From Clostridium estertheticum (GTDB lineage: Bacteria > Bacillota > Clostridia > Clostridiales > Clostridiaceae), in NCBI RefSeq assembly GCF_011065935.2, contig NZ_JAAMNH020000001.1:5353001-5417000 (forward strand): a stretch of DNA of 64,000 nt. The letters are read 5' to 3'. The notes beneath the pieces are model-generated. The model was not told the origin of the DNA. It made no database searches and was given only the letters and a program-made list of their open reading frames with translations. Positions 37,483 to 45,314 of this stretch are shown piece by piece (positions within the stretch are counted from its first letter, which is position 1; each line of letters starts with the position of its first letter). Made by a program: the position numbers and the translations under genes.

Positions 37483-37653
37483 GTATAACAAAATGTTGCC
37501 GTTCGCCTTGGTTGGAGAGTCCTTTAGGGAGGATAAGCTAAACAGGAAGTAATGTTTCAAACTTAGAAAATCAAAAGATACCGCCAAGGCACATTCCTGA
37601 ATCAAGCCCGTCGGGCTAAGATTCAGAAACGTCGGCAGTACGAAACGTTATAC
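37483..37653 (+). other. attC-like site 5 (type A, 171 bases)
   Basis: R'' GTATAAC (37483-37489); TCCGTATAA complements the start of cassette 5 exactly over nine bases. Inner stems CGCCTTGG/CCAAGGC, CTGAATC/GATTCAG and AGCCCG/CGGGCT. R' GTTATAC (37647-37653). Confidence 0.88.
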
Positions 37654-37694
37654 ATAATTTCGAGAAAAATAGTGATTGCTTGAAATTCTTTGGA

Positions 37695-37711
37695 TTTGGT
37701 TTTATTAAGAC
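37695..37711 (+). promoter_or_regulatory. Conserved cassette leader element, cassette 6
   Basis: TTTGGTTTTATTAAGAC, 47 bases into the cassette. TTGAAA (37680-37685), 17 bases, TATTAA (37703-37708) is a plausible promoter. Confidence 0.5.
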
Positions 37712-37753
37712 ACAGTTTTTTAATTCTTTGATACGATAAAATTTGATTAGAAC

Positions 37754-37783
37754 TTGGAGGGTAACTATACTTTACCCCTCCAA
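37754..37783 (+). promoter_or_regulatory. Hairpin upstream of the cassette 6 ribosome site
   Basis: TTGGAGGGTAA and TTACCCCTCCAA can pair; a second GGAGG (about 37792) is the real ribosome site. Could act as a terminator or modulate ribosome access. Confidence 0.4.
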
Positions 37784-37806
37784 TACTCAACTGGAGGAAA
37801 AAGAAG

Positions 37807-38319
37807 ATGCATTTAAAAAATGATGGTTTGGTGGTAAGAAATGCTACTACAGATGACGCACAAATTCTTTGTGACTGGTGGAGCAATGGCAAGGTAATGG
37901 CTCATGCTGGGTTTCCGAATGGACTTCATACTGATATTGATGAGTTAATGGACATGTTGAAAAATGAAAAAGACACTGATAGTCGTTTAATAATTGAGGT
38001 AGATTCTAATCGTGTTGGAGAAATGTGTTACCGAATAAAAGATAATATTTCTGAAATAGGTATTAAAATATGTGATTTTTCCTATCAAGAAAAGGGTTAT
38101 GGGACGAAAGCTATAAAAATGTTAATTAGATATTTGTTCGATGAAATGAAAGTTCAAAAAATTATTTTAGATACAAATCTTAATAACACAAGAGCACAAC
38201 ATGTTTATGAAAACATTGGTTTCATAAAGATAGCGGTGAAAATGAATTCGTGGAAAAACCAGCTTGGTGTTTTGCAATCTTCGGTAGATTATGAGTTAAT
38301 GAAAGAACCCCCCCAATAA
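37807..38319 (+). CDS. GNAT acetyltransferase, RimJ/RimL type (cassette 6)
   Basis: 170 residues. Acetyl-CoA loop in FSYQEKGYGTKAIKMLIRYLF, preceded by the beta strand SEIGIKICD and followed by KIILDTNLNNTRAQHVYENIGF. N-terminal LVVRNATTDDAQIL is the usual GNAT start. Substrate unknown; N-terminal residue or small amine acetylation are options. Confidence 0.88.
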   Translation: MHLKNDGLVVRNATTDDAQILCDWWSNGKVMAHAGFPNGLHTDIDELMDMLKNEKDTDSRLIIEVDSNRVGEMCYRIKDNISEIGIKICDFSYQEKGYGTKAIKMLIRYLFDEMKVQKIILDTNLNNTRAQHVYENIGFIKIAVKMNSWKNQLGVLQSSVDYELMKEPPQ

Positions 38320-38450
38320 AAATTTATTAGCATAATGATCATAAAATTAAATTTAATGAATAATCTTCTTAAATTGTTCATGAATCGTAAATATAGGATA
38401 TTTGAATAATTCTATTATACTTTCGCTCAAAGTGTATTGGCTAAAACTAC

Positions 38451-38562
38451 GTATAACAAAAAACTCCCGTTCATTTTGGCATGAAAAGACTGCCAAAACA
38501 CATTCTTTCACCAAGCGCGGTCACGCTAGGCTCAAGAATGTCGGGAGTTAGCAACGTTATCG
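38451..38562 (+). other. attC-like site 6 (type A)
   Basis: R'' GTATAAC (38451-38457), L arms ACTCCCG/CGGGAGT, inner stem TTTTGGCA/TGCCAAAA, R' GTTATCG (38556-38562). Closely related to site 10. Confidence 0.87.
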
Positions 38563-38849
38563 GAAAGGATATGTTCATGATAGTTTTGTTCCGTTACGAC
38601 AACGCGGATAGTTGAACATTTGTAAAAAAATGTGCAATAAAAATTATTTATTTCGAGAAAATAGAAATTTGAGATTATCATAATTAAAATTATAATTGAT
38701 ATGCTTACATTAGCGATGAGTATTGACTTTTTGTTATGTTTTTACCTGAAAATTCACATCAAGACATGAAGTAGGCACCTCTTATATTTGTGATATTGAA
38801 AAGAGTAGGTCAAAAATGATGTGTAACTGTAATTAAAAGGAGGACAAGA

Positions 38850-39056
38850 ATGAAGAAAAGAGAAATTTTTATGTTATCAGCATTAACATTTTCTATGGGC
38901 ATAGTTTTTGGATTTTTGCTTTCACCTGTGAAGCAAGGTATAGGTAATAACTCTGGTAATAGCTTAAATAATTATTATGATAAAAAGCAATCAATAGGTG
39001 ATGAATCTAAAAGAAATAGCTCAATAGAAAGCATGAGTAGCCTAAATTTAAAGTGA
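38850..39056 (+). CDS. Small membrane-anchored hypothetical protein (cassette 7)
   Basis: 68 residues; AAGGAGG before the ATG. A Lys/Arg start and a hydrophobic helix (MLSALTFSMGIVFGFLLS) are followed by a polar Asn/Ser-rich tail. This is a typical N-terminal anchor in the YtxH-like style. First of three genes in an unusually long cassette. Confidence 0.7.
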   Translation: MKKREIFMLSALTFSMGIVFGFLLSPVKQGIGNNSGNSLNNYYDKKQSIGDESKRNSSIESMSSLNLK

Positions 39057-39163
39057 AGTGGTGAGTGTTAATTTTAAGTAATATTTTATTTTAGAGGAAT
39101 TCAGTTCACATTCCTTTAAAAGTGCGTTGGAAGGATTATTTGTATAATGAGAAGGAGTCAACG

Positions 39164-39730
39164 ATGATTATTTTAATTGGTGGAGTTAGTTGTACTGGAA
39201 AAACAGTAATGGCTCAGAAATTACTTGAAAAGTATAAGATACCGTATTTGTCGATAGACCATGTAAAAATGGGCTTGATTCGTGGAAATAAATATTGTGA
39301 TTTTTCTGCAACTGACAGTGAAGATGAGCTTACAAGTAAACTGTGGCCACTTGTAAAGGGCATTATAATGACCAATATTGAGAATGGGCAACACATCATT
39401 ATTGAAGGCTGCTATTTACCGCCAGAACATCTTTCGAATTTTGAACCTGAGTATTTAAAACAGATTATTGCTCTATACATAGGCTTTTCAAAGAATTATC
39501 TTGAGAAGCATTTTATTTCAGGAATTATTGAGCATAGAAGTGAGATAGAACAAAAAGACTGTGATGATTATATGAACCGAGATAATTTTATTAAGCTGCA
39601 TACGCAGCTCAAAGAACTCTGTAGGAAGCATAATGTGAAGTTTTTTGAAATCAATGATGATTATGAAGGAGAAATGAACAACGTATATAAGTGGATTGAT
39701 GAACAGGTAAAATCAAAACAGCGGTTATAA
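39164..39730 (+). CDS. P-loop nucleoside/small-molecule kinase-like protein (cassette 7)
   Basis: 188 residues from the ATG at 39164 (AAGGAG upstream). Walker A is LIGGVSCTGKTVMAQKL; the nearby SIDHVKMGLIRG and the later IIIEGCYLPPEHL fit the zeta-toxin/adenylate-kinase-like P-loop group that phosphorylates small molecules. Substrate unknown. Confidence 0.8.
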   Translation: MIILIGGVSCTGKTVMAQKLLEKYKIPYLSIDHVKMGLIRGNKYCDFSATDSEDELTSKLWPLVKGIIMTNIENGQHIIIEGCYLPPEHLSNFEPEYLKQIIALYIGFSKNYLEKHFISGIIEHRSEIEQKDCDDYMNRDNFIKLHTQLKELCRKHNVKFFEINDDYEGEMNNVYKWIDEQVKSKQRL

Positions 39731-39756
39731 TATAACTAATTAAGGAGGAATTAATT

Positions 39757-40215
39757 ATGATTAACCTTGTAAAGGCTGAAGTTGTAGATTCAAAAATTAT
39801 AACTGAAATTAAGAAGTTAGCATATAATGATGAAACACGTAGATTTGGACCTGGAAGGGATGGGGGGCCACCTGGATATGAATCAGAAGAAGAAACACAA
39901 TATCTGATTAAAAATCATTTATTTTATAAGATTATGCTTGATAATAAGATAATTGGTTTCTTTTGGTTGCATGGGGATGATTCTAAATTTTATGAATTAG
40001 AGGACTTATGTATTCACCCTGAATATCACAATAAGGGTTTTGGTTTCAAGTCCATGAAGTTAATGGAAGAATTACATCCACATATTAAAAAATGGGTGTT
40101 AGGAACGCCTTATTACAGTGTAAGGAATCAACATCTGTATGAAAAAATTGGTTATAAAAAGACTGGACAAACTGAAGATGACTTCTTGTTTCTTTATGAA
40201 AAATTAATTGATTAA
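39757..40215 (+). CDS. GNAT acetyltransferase (cassette 7)
   Basis: 152 residues, GGAGGA upstream. LEDLCIHPEYHNKGFGFKSM is the acetyl-CoA loop (Q/R-x-x-G-x-G/A as NKGFGF), then YYSVRNQHLYEKIGYKKTG. Third gene of the long cassette, ending about 90 bases before attC site 7. Confidence 0.86.
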   Translation: MINLVKAEVVDSKIITEIKKLAYNDETRRFGPGRDGGPPGYESEEETQYLIKNHLFYKIMLDNKIIGFFWLHGDDSKFYELEDLCIHPEYHNKGFGFKSMKLMEELHPHIKKWVLGTPYYSVRNQHLYEKIGYKKTGQTEDDFLFLYEKLID

Positions 40216-40307
40216 GCTATCTGTTGAGACGCTTTTTTTCTTTTAGTACGTAATAAATCTAATGATAGCTAGAGTAGGTATTACTCAAAGTGTAGTGGCT
40301 AAAACTC

Positions 40308-40467
40308 CTATAACAAATTGTTGCCGTCCGCCTTGGCTGGTGGACTATTTTTATATATCAATGTGTAAATTTATTACTTATAATCTATATATAGGTTGAC
40401 AGCTAGCCTATCGCCAATGCACATTCCTTCGCCAATCCCGGCGGGCTAAGGTTCAGGAACGTTATAC
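40308..40467 (+). other. attC-like site 7 (decayed right arm)
   Basis: R'' CTATAAC (40308-40314), TGTTGCCG start and shared core CACATTCCTTCGCCAA; R' GTTATAC (40461-40467). Compared with site 5, the CGTCGGCAGTACGAAA segment before R' is missing, apparently deleted between two AACGT copies. Confidence 0.78.
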
Positions 40468-40588
40468 GAAATTTTAAAGTAAAAGAGTTCTTGTTTACAT
40501 ATTAATAGATTTAATTTTATTGTTATATAATTGCAAAATATTGTTACATAGATATAAATGAAAATTATTTTTAGGGAGTGAAATAACA

Positions 40589-41170
40589 ATGAATGTATGT
40601 GTCTTAATGGGAAGTATGAGAAAAGGTGGTAATACCGAAATGCTAATGCGACCATTTGTAGAACAACTAAAATCCAAAGATTTAGAAGTTCAGTACATAT
40701 GGTTATGCGATAAACATATTGAGCCTTGTAAGAGTTGTTTTGTTTGTCAAAACACTGACGATAAACCAGGTTGTTCAATTAAAGATGAAATGGAACAAAT
40801 ATATAAATCAGTTTTGGAAGCCGACTGCATAGTTTTTGCTACTTCAATTTACTCTTGGTTCTGTACAGCACCAATGAAAGTAGTTATGGACAGACTTTTT
40901 TGTATGAATAAATTCTATGGAAATACAAAAAAGCATTATGGTTTATGGGAAAATAAAAAGTGTGCAATTATAACTACTTGTGGTTATGAAATAAAAAGTG
41001 GTGCAGATTTGTTTGAAGAAGCATTAAAGCGGCTTTCAATACATTCACATCTTGATTATATAGGAATGTTAGCAGTTAGAGATATTAATGGAATTATTGA
41101 TTTCCAGACCGAAGAAGTCATTGATAATGCTAAAAATTTTGCATTGAAAATTTACAATGAATGCAAATAA
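40589..41170 (+). CDS. NADPH-dependent FMN reductase/flavodoxin-like protein (cassette 8)
   Basis: 193 residues. N-terminal VCVLMGSMRKGGNTEML is the FMN phosphate loop; PCKSCFVCQ is the Cys-rich segment of the iron-sulfur flavoprotein/quinone reductase group, and ATSIYSWFCTAPMKVVMDR is the isoalloxazine contact. Likely a reductase for quinones, FMN or nitro compounds. Single-gene cassette. Confidence 0.88.
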   Translation: MNVCVLMGSMRKGGNTEMLMRPFVEQLKSKDLEVQYIWLCDKHIEPCKSCFVCQNTDDKPGCSIKDEMEQIYKSVLEADCIVFATSIYSWFCTAPMKVVMDRLFCMNKFYGNTKKHYGLWENKKCAIITTCGYEIKSGADLFEEALKRLSIHSHLDYIGMLAVRDINGIIDFQTEEVIDNAKNFALKIYNECK

Positions 41171-41270
41171 TATAAACACTTCATTTATGTGTCTTAAATT
41201 TCTTTTAGTACGAACTAATTTTAAGGAGAACTGTAGTAGGCTTTGTTTAAGGTGTAGTGCCCAAAACTCC

Positions 41271-41417
41271 GCATAACAAGACCTTGCCGGTTCCGCTAAC
41301 TCTCCACCCAAATGCCCCAGCTAACCGAGTCGTGGCCATATAATTCGACTTATGAGCTAAGTAGGAATTATATGACCACTGTAACGCTTGGGCACTTCGG
41401 CAAGGCAGACGTTAGCT
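41271..41417 (+). other. attC-like site 8 (type B)
   Basis: R'' GCATAAC (41271-41277), CCTTGCCG/CGGCAAGG arms, inner long stem GTGGCCATATAATTC/GAATTATATGACCAC, R' GTTAGCT (41411-41417). Related to site 4. Confidence 0.87.
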
Positions 41418-41530
41418 GAAATCCTTTCGAAGTGAGTGCTAATTCAAAGTGATTGTTTGAAAAAGTTTGGTTCACATTCGTAGATTAAGACAAATAAAGA
41501 TAAAAATATTTTTTATAGGGGGAAAGTTAA

Positions 41531-42388
41531 ATGATACGAGACTATAAACTTGAAGACAAAGATGAATTTATAAAAATAATTAGGCATGGAATTGTAATTG
41601 ATGAGCAAGATATTTTCGAATATTTTACTGACGACGATATCAAAATAATTGTATATGACGATAGTGAAGAAGGGATACAAGGATTTAGCTGTGTCAAACT
41701 ATGGAATGGTACTGAAAAGAAAGCGGATGTGCTATTATATGTAGTTCCTGATGCAAGGAGAAAAGGAATTGGAACTTTGCTGTATAATCAAATAATTAAG
41801 CAGAAATATGGAGTCAAACTCACTTTTATAAAAACACGATTTAGAGTTGATAAAGATGATGCTACATTCTTTTATAAAGGGTTAGGTTATAAAAAGTGGT
41901 ATGGAATGCATGATTTATACTATAATGGGTCAGTACAACCTAAGTCGGATCTACAATTTATAGCATATGAGGATAAATATTTTGAACAATATGCAGAAGG
42001 GTTAAGAAAATGCTTTTATGAAATGAGAAAAGTGCATGATTTCCAACCTCATTTATGCTGTGAATTAAACGATGAAAAAAGAGAAGAAATTTTAAAAAAC
42101 AAGGAGCAGATATTCCTCTTAATAAATAATGAAACGCTTATAGCATCTGCAATAGTTAATAATAATGGTTTCTTAGATGATATATTTGTTATTCCATCCT
42201 ATCAAGGTAAAGGGTATGGGAGGTTAATAACACAATTTGCTATCAATAAGGCAATAAGCAAAGGTATTAATAAAATTGAAACTAGCGTAGTAGAATGGAA
42301 CGCAAGAGCATTCAAATTATATCAAAGTCTTGGATTTAATAAAATACAAACTACTCATTACTATCAATTGGTTAAAGATGAAATTTAG
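41531..42388 (+). CDS. Tandem GNAT acetyltransferase (cassette 9)
   Basis: 285 residues with two GNAT domains. The first has LLYVVPDARRKGIGTLLYNQI (residues about 75-95), the second has DIFVIPSYQGKGYGRLITQFA (about 220-240) then ETSVVEWNARAFKLYQSLGF. Both acetyl-CoA loops look intact. Substrate unknown. GGGGGAAAG precedes the ATG. Confidence 0.88.
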   Translation: MIRDYKLEDKDEFIKIIRHGIVIDEQDIFEYFTDDDIKIIVYDDSEEGIQGFSCVKLWNGTEKKADVLLYVVPDARRKGIGTLLYNQIIKQKYGVKLTFIKTRFRVDKDDATFFYKGLGYKKWYGMHDLYYNGSVQPKSDLQFIAYEDKYFEQYAEGLRKCFYEMRKVHDFQPHLCCELNDEKREEILKNKEQIFLLINNETLIASAIVNNNGFLDDIFVIPSYQGKGYGRLITQFAINKAISKGINKIETSVVEWNARAFKLYQSLGFNKIQTTHYYQLVKDEI

Positions 42389-42531
42389 CTTTGAGTTATT
42401 TTAGCAAAATATTTACTAATTTATGATGTTATTTTGTATCATTTTATAATTCACATTTTTCTTTAATTATGAAACACGAAGAGATTAGAGGAAGTAGCAA
42501 GTACGAAAGAACACGCTAGCCCTGAAGCATC

Positions 42532-42547
42532 ACATAACAAAATGTTG
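42532..42547 (+). other. Truncated attC-like site 9 (left end only)
   Basis: ACATAAC then AAAATGTTG, identical to the left ends of sites 5 and 7 up to that point, after which unrelated sequence begins. Site and start of the next cassette have been lost. Confidence 0.6.
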
Positions 42548-42578
42548 AAGAAATATTAATAAAAGGGGAAATACAAAC

Positions 42579-43205
42579 ATGAAAAATTGTTGGGAACAAA
42601 GTATGCCAACTATAAAAGAAGCTAAACATTTATTAGATGAAGCAAAAATTTTATTTCCAGGTCCGTGGATAGAACATTCAATTAATGTAGGAAAAGCAGC
42701 AGAACTAATAGCAAGAAGTTGTAAGGATCTAAATCCAGATATTGCATTAGTATTAGGTATGTTACATGATATAGGAAATAGGTACGGTAATACATATATG
42801 AAACATATTTTGCTTGGCCATAATTTTGCCATGGAAAAGGGATATGCTAAAGTAGCAAAGGTTTGCTTAACTCATTCATTTAATTGTCATGATATAAGAG
42901 CTACATTTGGAAAATGGGATTATTTTAGTAAAGATGAATATGATTTTGTTAAAAATTATATCCAATCTGTGGAATATGATGATTACGATAAGTTGATACA
43001 ATTATGCGATGCATTAGCACTACCTAGTGGCATTTGTTTAATGGAAAAGAGAATGATTGATGTAGCATTAAGGCATGGATTACATGAACATACTATCGAT
43101 CAATGGAAAGCTACATTTGAAACTAAATCATATTTTGAAAAAAAGATAGGCAGACCAATATATAGTATATTGCCAGGTGTTGTAGAGAATACTTTTACAC
43201 TGTAA
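42579..43205 (+). CDS. HD-domain phosphohydrolase (cassette 10)
   Basis: 208 residues. HD motifs: WIEHSINVGKAAELIA, VLGMLHDIGNRYG, and a later IQLCDALALP. These are the H...HD...D ligands of the HD superfamily. Substrate unknown. AAAAGGGG lies before the ATG. It begins only about 30 bases after the broken attC site 9. Confidence 0.87.
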   Translation: MKNCWEQSMPTIKEAKHLLDEAKILFPGPWIEHSINVGKAAELIARSCKDLNPDIALVLGMLHDIGNRYGNTYMKHILLGHNFAMEKGYAKVAKVCLTHSFNCHDIRATFGKWDYFSKDEYDFVKNYIQSVEYDDYDKLIQLCDALALPSGICLMEKRMIDVALRHGLHEHTIDQWKATFETKSYFEKKIGRPIYSILPGVVENTFTL

Positions 43206-43291
43206 AATGTGTTTTTGTAATAAAATGTTGGTCTTTGAAATAAGAGGAACTTGGCTTGAGGTAAATCAAGGTTTGACAGAAATGGAACAGC

Positions 43292-43405
43292 ACATAACAA
43301 AAAAACTCCCGTTCGTTTTGGCATGAAAAGACTGCCAAAACACATTCTTTTGCCAATCGCAATCGCGCTAGGGCTCAAGAACGTCGGGAGGTATCAACGT
43401 TAAGT
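43292..43405 (+). other. attC-like site 10 (type A)
   Basis: R'' ACATAAC (43292-43298), ACTCCCG/CGGGAGG arms, TTTTGGCA/TGCCAAAA inner stem, R' GTTAAGT (43399-43405). A near copy of site 6, differing at scattered bases. Confidence 0.87.
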
Positions 43406-43489
43406 GAAAGTGGTAATTAAAAGTTAATTGCCTTATTTGATTCGTAGCAGTTAATCATATCGTAAAGCATAGAAACTGGAGGTTTTATC

Positions 43490-43933
43490 ATGGAAGATCT
43501 TTTCAAAAATCAAGATGTAATGTCAAAAATAAATTTACCTAAAGGAATTTTTATCAGGCAGTTCGTTGAAACTGATTTTATTGTTGTCCAAAAATTATAT
43601 GAAGATGAGGGATGGCTGACTGCAATAACAAAACCTGAAGAGTCCCTAAGGGCATGGAAGAACTCATCTATATCACTTGTTGCAGTTGATGAAAGTAAAA
43701 TAATTGTTGGTTTAATTCGCGCTTTAACAGATTGTGAAATTACAACTTATATTGCAGAACTTCTAGTTAATAAAAATTATAGGGGGAAAGGTTTAGGTAA
43801 ATCATTGATAGATGCCTGTCACCATCTATATCCTCATGCAAGACTTGATTTACTTTCAACTGAATCCGCTGATGAATTTTATAATCGGAATAAATTTAAA
43901 AAGATTAACGGATTTAGAAAGAGTTATTATTAA
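43490..43933 (+). CDS. GNAT acetyltransferase (cassette 11)
   Basis: 147 residues. AELLVNKNYRGKGLGKSLIDAC is a clear acetyl-CoA loop and LLSTESADEFYNRNKFKKING the C-terminal part. N-terminal GIFIRQFVETDFIVVQKLY. Length is normal. GGAGG precedes the ATG. Confidence 0.87.
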   Translation: MEDLFKNQDVMSKINLPKGIFIRQFVETDFIVVQKLYEDEGWLTAITKPEESLRAWKNSSISLVAVDESKIIVGLIRALTDCEITTYIAELLVNKNYRGKGLGKSLIDACHHLYPHARLDLLSTESADEFYNRNKFKKINGFRKSYY

Positions 43934-44075
43934 ACGAAATAATTTGCAATTTCAAGCTAATAGAAAGTAATATTAATCCAACAAATCCAAATCCACATCC
44001 AAAATCAATGATATCTACTGGTTTCCTAATTTTCCAAACTTTTTTGAAGTTAAAACTATCTATGCTTCTTTGCAT
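43934..44075 (-). pseudogene. SAM-dependent methyltransferase remnant
   Basis: On the minus strand an ATG at 44075 opens MQRSIDSFNFKKVWKI, then PVDIIDFGCGFGFVGL, which is motif I of class I methyltransferases. The rest of the gene is missing, replaced by the end of the GNAT gene on the other strand. A piece of some 45 residues remains, opposite in direction to all cassettes. Confidence 0.65.
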
Positions 44076-44219
44076 CTCAAGTACAAAACTTTATGTGAAA
44101 TTTTAAGTCTATGAAAGATTATCTTACTCAAGTAATATTTGGGGTCAATTCTAAAAAAAATGAGTCATACTAATAATTTATCGTTGAAATATTTAGAATA
44201 GTTGAATAGAGGTGTCTGT

Positions 44220-44735
44220 ATGAAAAAGTTAATTATTCTTAATGGAACAATGGGTGTAGGTAAAAGTACCGTGTGCAACATGTTATTGGACATACTGAAT
44301 CCAAGCGTTTATCTAGATGGTGATTGGTGTTGGAATATGAATCCATTTGTAGTTTCAGAAGAAAACAAAAAAATGGTCATAAATAATATTACACATCTAT
44401 TAAAGTCATATTTGGATAATTCGAGTTACGAGTATATTATATTTTGCTGGGTAATACACCAGGAATATATATTTAAACAGATTTTGGAACCATTAAAAGA
44501 TTATGATTTTGACCTTTATAAAATTTCTTTAACTTGCTCCGAAACAGCTCTTAAAAATAAATTGAGAATTGATGTGCAAAATGGTATTAGAAAAATAGAT
44601 GTAATTGATAGAAGTTTACAAAGACTATGCCTATATAACAATATGGATACAGTCAAAATTGATGTAAGTGAAATCGACCCTAAACAAACAGCTATCGAGA
44701 TAGTTAAGTTAATAGAAAAAGGTGCTATAAAATGA
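44220..44735 (+). CDS. P-loop kinase-like protein (cassette 11)
   Basis: 171 residues from the ATG at 44220 (GAGGTG upstream). LIILNGTMGVGKSTVCNMLLD is Walker A; VYLDGDWCW and the later LKNKLRIDVQNGIRK resemble AAA_33/gluconate-kinase-like small-molecule kinases. Stop overlaps the next start by four bases (ATGA), so the two are co-translated. Confidence 0.82.
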   Translation: MKKLIILNGTMGVGKSTVCNMLLDILNPSVYLDGDWCWNMNPFVVSEENKKMVINNITHLLKSYLDNSSYEYIIFCWVIHQEYIFKQILEPLKDYDFDLYKISLTCSETALKNKLRIDVQNGIRKIDVIDRSLQRLCLYNNMDTVKIDVSEIDPKQTAIEIVKLIEKGAIK

Positions 44736-45220
44736 AAGAATATAAAATTATAAAAATAGATAATCAAAACTATCCTATGTTTGATGATATGGTGTTTTGG
44801 CGTATTAATGGAAAGCAAAGAACATATTCTGAAAAATCAGAGGTAGCAAATAATAATTTTAGTGATGTGTATGTGGCACTTACAAATTCGAATTTATATG
44901 TTTATGCTGCATTAGATAACGATAAATTTGTTGGTTGGATATCAATAATTTATATGCCAAAGGTAGGTAGGTTAAATGGCTTGGGACATTTATATATTGA
45001 TGAATTGTGGGTTGAGCCCACATATCGAAAACAGAATATAGCAAATAGGCTCCTGGAAAAGGCTGATGAATTATTAAATACAACAGAATCCGTAGGTGTT
45101 CGTTTATATGTAAATACAGAAAATTTAAGCGCAAAAAAATTGTACGTAAAATGTGGCTTTTCGGAAAGTGGTACAGCTTATTTTATGGAAAAAACTGAGT
45201 ATCATACGGTTCAGAACTAA
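44732..45220 (+). CDS. GNAT acetyltransferase (cassette 11)
   Basis: 162 residues. LWVEPTYRKQNIANRLLEKADEL is the loop region, though the usual G-x-G is N-I-A, and VRLYVNTENLSAKKLYVKCGF follows. Translationally coupled to the P-loop gene before it. Possible joint modification role; not proven. Confidence 0.85.
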   Translation: MKEYKIIKIDNQNYPMFDDMVFWRINGKQRTYSEKSEVANNNFSDVYVALTNSNLYVYAALDNDKFVGWISIIYMPKVGRLNGLGHLYIDELWVEPTYRKQNIANRLLEKADELLNTTESVGVRLYVNTENLSAKKLYVKCGFSESGTAYFMEKTEYHTVQN

Positions 45221-45226
45221 AATAAG

Positions 45227-45285
45227 TCTTTCACTAAGCCCGTCTGTCTAAAATTCAGGAACGTCGTCAACAAGGTACGTTAGCC
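45227..45285 (+). other. Partial attC-like site 11 (right half)
   Basis: TTTCACTAAGCCCGTC, then ATTCAGGAACGTCG and R' GTTAGCC (45279-45285) match the right half of type A sites. The left half with R'' is absent. Confidence 0.72.
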
Positions 45286-45314
45286 AAAATTAAATGGAAC
45301 GAGGAATAAATTTT

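Noticed and set aside
40446..40778. 110-codon minus-strand frame over attC site 7 and the flavoprotein start
   Set aside because: Overlaps an attC site and a well-supported + strand gene; no ribosome site.
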